64,000 nt of DNA from Pardosa pseudoannulata (Eukaryota; Arthropoda; Arachnida; Araneae; Lycosidae), in NCBI GenBank assembly GCA_032207245.1, contig CM063500.1:20704339-20768338 (forward strand). Direction: 5' to 3'. Shown here piece by piece: positions 59,997 to 64,000 of this stretch. The notes beneath the pieces were generated by a model. It had not been told where the DNA came from, did no database searches, and saw only the letters and a list, made by a program, of their open reading frames with translations. Made by a program: the position numbers and the translations under genes. Position 1 is the first letter of the stretch; each line of letters starts with the position of its first letter.

Positions 59997-60056
59997 TAAT
60001 ATATTGTGTGAAACAATTCGACATATGATAAATCTGGGTAATAATTTTAAGAAAAG

Positions 60057-60225
60057 TTTGATTTGGAACTCTGCGGTCCATTTTTTTTTTTTGCATCACG
60101 AGGGCTAATGAGACCAGGACCTACTGCTTAAAGCCGATTCCGAATGGCTACGAACATCCATGCTACAATGGGACTTGAATCCACGAAATCCGGTACCTAA
60201 GATCAGCTCTGTAACCCTTCGTCCA
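60057..60225 (-). mobile_element. tRNA-derived SINE, moderately diverged
   Basis: The plus strand shows the complement of the family: GCATCACGAGGGCTAATGAG, CTTAAAGCCGATTCCGAA, then a decayed B box (GGGACTTGAATCCAC). The tail is mutated and carries a T10 run. Confidence 0.75.
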
Positions 60226-60537
60226 TTGTTCTCTGAGTTTCAAGGAAGAACACAATTCTGGCTATTCAAGTTATGAAACATGATTCTCCAAATTTTTTAG
60301 AGTTTCTATTAGGAAATTTTGATCTCGGAATTCTTCTATTAAACAAAACACTATAGTGAAGCTCAAAAATTATCAAGTTAGTTTCATGGTGCTAAAGGAT
60401 TTTATCACTAGTCTGCCTAAAGAAATCCTCTTCTTCTTCAATTACGTTGGGAAGGAGACAAAAAAACTGACCTGCAGTCGCTGTGTACTCTTTTCTCATA
60501 GCTTTTTTAAATAAGAATTGAGGTATCCGATAAATAT

Positions 60538-61430
60538 TTCAACTGGTTCTGTTCCACATGGAAACCTTCGTTCTTCTACTCATAATCTTCTTTCTGATGC
60601 TTTATCAGACAGCCAATTTTACAGCCATCAAATGTTAGGTTACTGAAAAACAGTGTAGCTTTAAGTGTTTTTTGGACATTGTGAAAAACTTATAATCTCA
60701 AATAATAACAGTATTCTAAATTACAAACAATATATCTAAAAATAAATACTAAATTTAGGGGTATTATTCCATAATTCCATATCTCTTTTCTAATTTTCAA
60801 GACTCGTGAAATTTTCAAATAGAAAATATTTTAAAATTCAAACAAAAGTATATTCAATATAATCAATCCTAAATTATATTTAAAATTCCATTACTTAATT
60901 GCATTTATTACGAATTTCTTCATTGTAAAAAGGTTGACAATTTATGAAAAATCATTTATACTTTCTGAAAGAAGAACAAATATTCGAACCGGTTCTGTTC
61001 CACTTGGAAACCTTCGTTCTTCTACTTATAATCTTCTTTCTGATCCTTATCAGACAGCCATCAAATATTGGGTTATTGAAAAACAGTGTAGCTTTAAGTA
61101 TCATTTCAACATTGTGAAAGACTTATAATCTCAAATAATAACAGTATTCTAAATTACAAACAAAATATCTAGATAATATTTACTAAGTATTTTCGTATTA
61201 TTCCATAATTCCATATGTCTTTTTCAATTTTCAAAACTCAGGAAATTTTCAAATAGAAAATAATTTAAAATTCAAACAAATGTATATTCAATATAAACAA
61301 TCCTAAATTTTATTTAAAAAATCTATATTCCATAACAATTACATTTATCATGAATTCCTACATTGTAAAAAAGTTGACAATTTATGAAAAATCATTAATA
61401 CTTTCTGAAAAAAGAACAAATGTTTATTTA
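60538..61430 (+). repeat. Tandem duplication, unit about 450 bp, two copies
   Basis: GGTTCTGTTCCACATGGAAA (about 60545) and GGTTCTGTTCCACTTGGAAA (about 60985) start two near-identical stretches. Both run through CAGTGTAGCTTTAAGT, ATAATAACAGTATTCTAAAT and GTTGACAATTTATGAAAAAT. Confidence 0.85.
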
Positions 61431-61902
61431 TATCCTTCATATTATTTTTTTTCTTATAATCAATATTTCTAACATAGTCCACTCGTGTTTTCAATATCTT
61501 TTAAAAAGTCCAGAGCATATATTTATCTAATAAAGCAAATTTTTTATACATCCTTCCATTATAAGTTTACTTTATCAGAGAAAGTTGGAATTAGTGCTTG
61601 TTTTATCGGAAGCAAAAAGTATACAAATTACTTTATAATTCTAATCGATACACTTCAATCGATTTCATTATCCACTCACGCAAATGCAAGACGAAATTTG
61701 CGATACACATATATATTAAAAGCATATTGTGAAATTTTAAAAATTCATGACTGCATTTACAGGCAGTTACTCTGTGTATCAATCGATCTTTTTTTTGCAT
61801 TATTGATTTCTTATAAAAGTTTAAAAGGCTTAACAAACTTTACAAATCATCAGGGTTTATAAACATCAGAGGTGATTTTCACTTGCGTGTTGAATGTTTT
61901 TG
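61431..61902. other. Open stretch before a long poly-A, no gene recognised
   Basis: A 125-codon frame (61485-61862; its first codon TTT is followed by no obvious start context) has no recognisable domain. It ends 40 bp before the A56 run. It could be the decayed 3' part of a retroposed element, but nothing identifies it. Confidence 0.3.

Positions 61903-61958
<56 letters not shown>
61903..61958 (+). repeat. A56 homopolymer
   Basis: Fifty-six consecutive A bases. This is either the tail of a recent retroposition or a length error in assembly. Confidence 0.95.
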
Positions 61959-61959
<1 letters not shown>

Positions 61960-62547
61960 AGCAATCAAACAATAAGTAACGTATCTACACAGAAAAGAAA
62001 TTTTTTATTAAGTTTTATTGATTTAATACTCCAAACTGGAAAATATAAATATTTCATTTTTGTTCATCTTTCATATAAATGATGAACTAAAAGTGAATAA
62101 AATTTTTTTTGTCATTTAGAATTTCCCTATTTGTGAGCATCTTATTTTCAAAGTTACAGATGAGTTTAAAATATACTGTTTTAATTATATTTATTTATTT
62201 TCTGTTTGTAAAGTTTATTTTTTTTTGTTTTCCTCTTTGATTATATATGAAATTATATATATATACTAGACGACCCGACAGACGTTGCAATGCTTTAATA
62301 TAAATCCAAAAATTGTAAAATCCTTTTAAATAATTTATAAATTGGACCATTTTGATGGAAAAGTAAGTTACTTCATCCCCCGACCCAGCTTACGCCATAC
62401 GGGAAGTGATTCCTTGTCATCAAGATAGTAATACAAAAACCAAACAAATATAACCAGTTACTTATTCAAAATTCTAAATCCTCACCAGAAGCAAAACCGC
62501 CGAAAAAAAATAACTTCCTTTCCAGTATATCTGAACAATTATTTTCA

Positions 62548-63235
62548 CCTTTTTTTTCCCTTTTTTTATTTATTTTTTATTTTTTCTTTTCTATTTTCTT
62601 ATTCTTTATTTATTACAACCATTGATTTCACAATTTTAACAAATATTAAAACATATTCAATTACAAAATACATTAATAGTCAAATGTACCATAAAAACAT
62701 AGTACAAAAATTACATAAACAACAAGCCAGAACCAAAATATCAATAATTACACCATTACAAAAATAATCAATTTTTAAACAATTTAAATAAAACAAACCA
62801 ATTAAAAATATATTACAAAATACAATATCAATCCAAGGATTTTTCAACAAAATATTCCATTATAGCACACAAACCAGAACGAGACTTAGGAGAATTACAA
62901 AGGTTAATAATATCAACATAAATAAAATTTTTAGGAAAATAACGAATTCTTATATCTTTAACCAATTCACAACAATAAATAATATGATCAATCGTACCCA
63001 CATCCTTTTGGCACCAACATAACATAGGTTTATTAAAAAATCTGGCTTGGTGGATAGGGAAAGCCCCATGCCCAGAAAAAATTTGATTCAAATAAAAATT
63101 CCCTTCCAGTCTTTTTATACTGACTTTGGGGAAAAACAAATAAACACGCCTACCCACTTCTTCATCATCCCACCTATATTGCCATAAATTAAGAGTAAAA
63201 TCAAATAATTTTCTTTTCAATTGTTTGATAGACAT
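62548..63235 (-). pseudogene. 5'-truncated LINE, C-terminal region of the pol ORF
   Basis: From ATG 63235 an open frame of 135 residues reads LWQYRWDDEEVGRRVYLFFP, LNQIFSGHGAF and CWCQKDVGTIDHIIYCC. This matches the region after the RNase H/RT domains of R1/LOA-type LINEs, including the Cys-His cluster (CWC..H..CC). The frame ends at 62828. Downstream on the minus strand the T-rich tract at 62548-62624 (plus strand) is probably the poly-A-like tail. Its 5' side is truncated, so the ATG is not a real start. Confidence 0.7.
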
Positions 63236-63369
63236 ACAAAACCACCTAAATTATATAAACCACCTAAATTATGGAAAAGTAAAGAAAATTATTATTTTAA
63301 ATTTTTTTGACTACACCACGCGTATTGTCATCACAAACGTAATTAAATTAAATTAAAATTCCCACATCG

Positions 63370-63437
63370 ACTGTACAGGGATTCGATTTTGGGACTTCTC
63401 GTCCTGAAGCCCGTTGTGACGATTACTGCGCCACAGA
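63370..63437 (-). other. tRNA-like segment, probably the head of a second SINE family
   Basis: On the minus strand TGGCGCAGTAATCG resembles an A box and AAATCGAATCCC a B box, about 35 bp apart. It differs from the main SINE family. No full tRNA cloverleaf can be made, so a tRNA gene is not called. Confidence 0.45.
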
Positions 63438-63645
63438 TATGTTGGCAGCGAAGGGTTTTTAAGTGGCATTATAATGATCTCAATAAGAGTGCATTTCTTT
63501 ATTTTTAGTAAAAAAAAACATTTTCATCGGATTAGATTATGAATCTAAACTATTATCGAATAAATAACATACTCGCAAAATTTCCTCTCCAAATCAGTCA
63601 GCCGTTTAGGAGGAGTTCTATTACAAACACACTCACAGAAGAATT

Positions 63646-63693
63646 ATATATATATACATATATATATATATGTATATATATATATATGTGTGT

Positions 63694-63741
<48 letters not shown>

Positions 63742-63806
63742 GTATACATATATATGTATTTATATATATATGTATATATATATGTGTATACATATATATG
63801 TGTATA

Positions 63807-63857
<51 letters not shown>

Positions 63858-63929
63858 GTATATATATATGTATACATATATATGTATATATATATGTATA
63901 TATATATGTATATATATATGTATACATAT

Positions 63930-63960
<31 letters not shown>

Positions 63961-64000
63961 CATAAATATGTATATGTATGTATATATATATATATATATA
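63646..64000. repeat. Compound TA / TATG microsatellite to the window end
   Basis: Alternating TA runs with regular TATG and TATACATATA interruptions for at least 355 bp. The apparent Tyr-Ile frames are artefacts. Confidence 0.97.

Larger units (their letters stand above)
62270..63645. repeat. Interspersed repeat bounded by conserved-looking end motifs
   Basis: ACTAGACGACCCGACAGACG (about 62268) and GTTTAGGAGGAGTTCTATTA (about 63604), each next to TA-rich DNA, look like the two ends of an arthropod interspersed element. A LINE piece (62548-63235) and a tRNA-like segment (63370-63437) lie within. Superfamily not assigned. Confidence 0.4.

Noticed and set aside
61894..62082. Open frame starting with a poly-lysine run
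   Set aside because: It is the translation of the A56 homopolymer.

Overview
The window looks like nuclear DNA of an arthropod, most likely a spider or other chelicerate. It is AT-rich and very repeat-dense. Its only intact-looking protein genes are three single-exon, seven-transmembrane genes that resemble divergent gustatory receptors (Gr). The repeats are Tc1/mariner, Tigger/pogo, hAT-, Harbinger- and piggyBac-like DNA elements, solo LTRs, a BEL/Pao gag, LINE fragments and a tRNA-derived SINE with a CCAAA-rich tail. The lineage call is inference from this mix; nothing in the window proves it. A 100-N assembly gap lies at 6401-6500.

Layout. 1-1.6 kb: broken BEL/Pao gag and probable LTR end on the minus strand. 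3.2-4.2 kb: (TA)n and a pogo-like remnant. 5.3-8 kb: a Tigger-like transposase with a SINE inserted, the gap, then a Tc1-like transposase split by a hAT-like element. 8-16 kb: diverged repeats and small MITEs. 16.5-17.5 kb: Gr-like gene 1 (minus), followed on its 5' side by a tandem array (17.9-20.2 kb) of copies of its own 5' end and upstream DNA. 21.1-27.9 kb: a satellite-like array in which two monomers of about 222 and 280 bp alternate, interrupted by a Tc1-like pseudogene that itself carries a piggyBac-like MITE. 28.4-30.8 kb: a roughly 190-bp array broken by a deleted mariner and a solo LTR. 31-34.9 kb: a roughly 660-bp array with another solo LTR. 36.4-37.5 kb: Gr-like gene 2 (minus), with a second copy of the piggyBac-like MITE beginning 5 bp upstream of its ATG. 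42-43.3 and 53.9-55 kb: two copies of one roughly 1.1-kb solo LTR in inverted orientation, each with its own perfect 5-bp target duplication. 46.1-47.2 kb: Gr-like gene 3 (plus). 52-64 kb: local tandem duplications, LINE fragments, a promoter-like stretch near 55.1-55.4 kb and a terminal TA-rich microsatellite.

The three receptor-like genes share N-terminal, mid-protein and C-terminal motifs and are clearly paralogous. They look like one dispersed chemoreceptor cluster evolving by duplication. The sequence between them is almost wholly made of transposons and short-range tandem duplications. The most interesting observations are the stuttered 5' end of Gr1, the MITE at the start codon of Gr2, the two-monomer higher-order array, and several TE insertions whose target duplications can be read to the base. 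No CRISPR array, operon, true tRNA gene or rRNA gene was seen.
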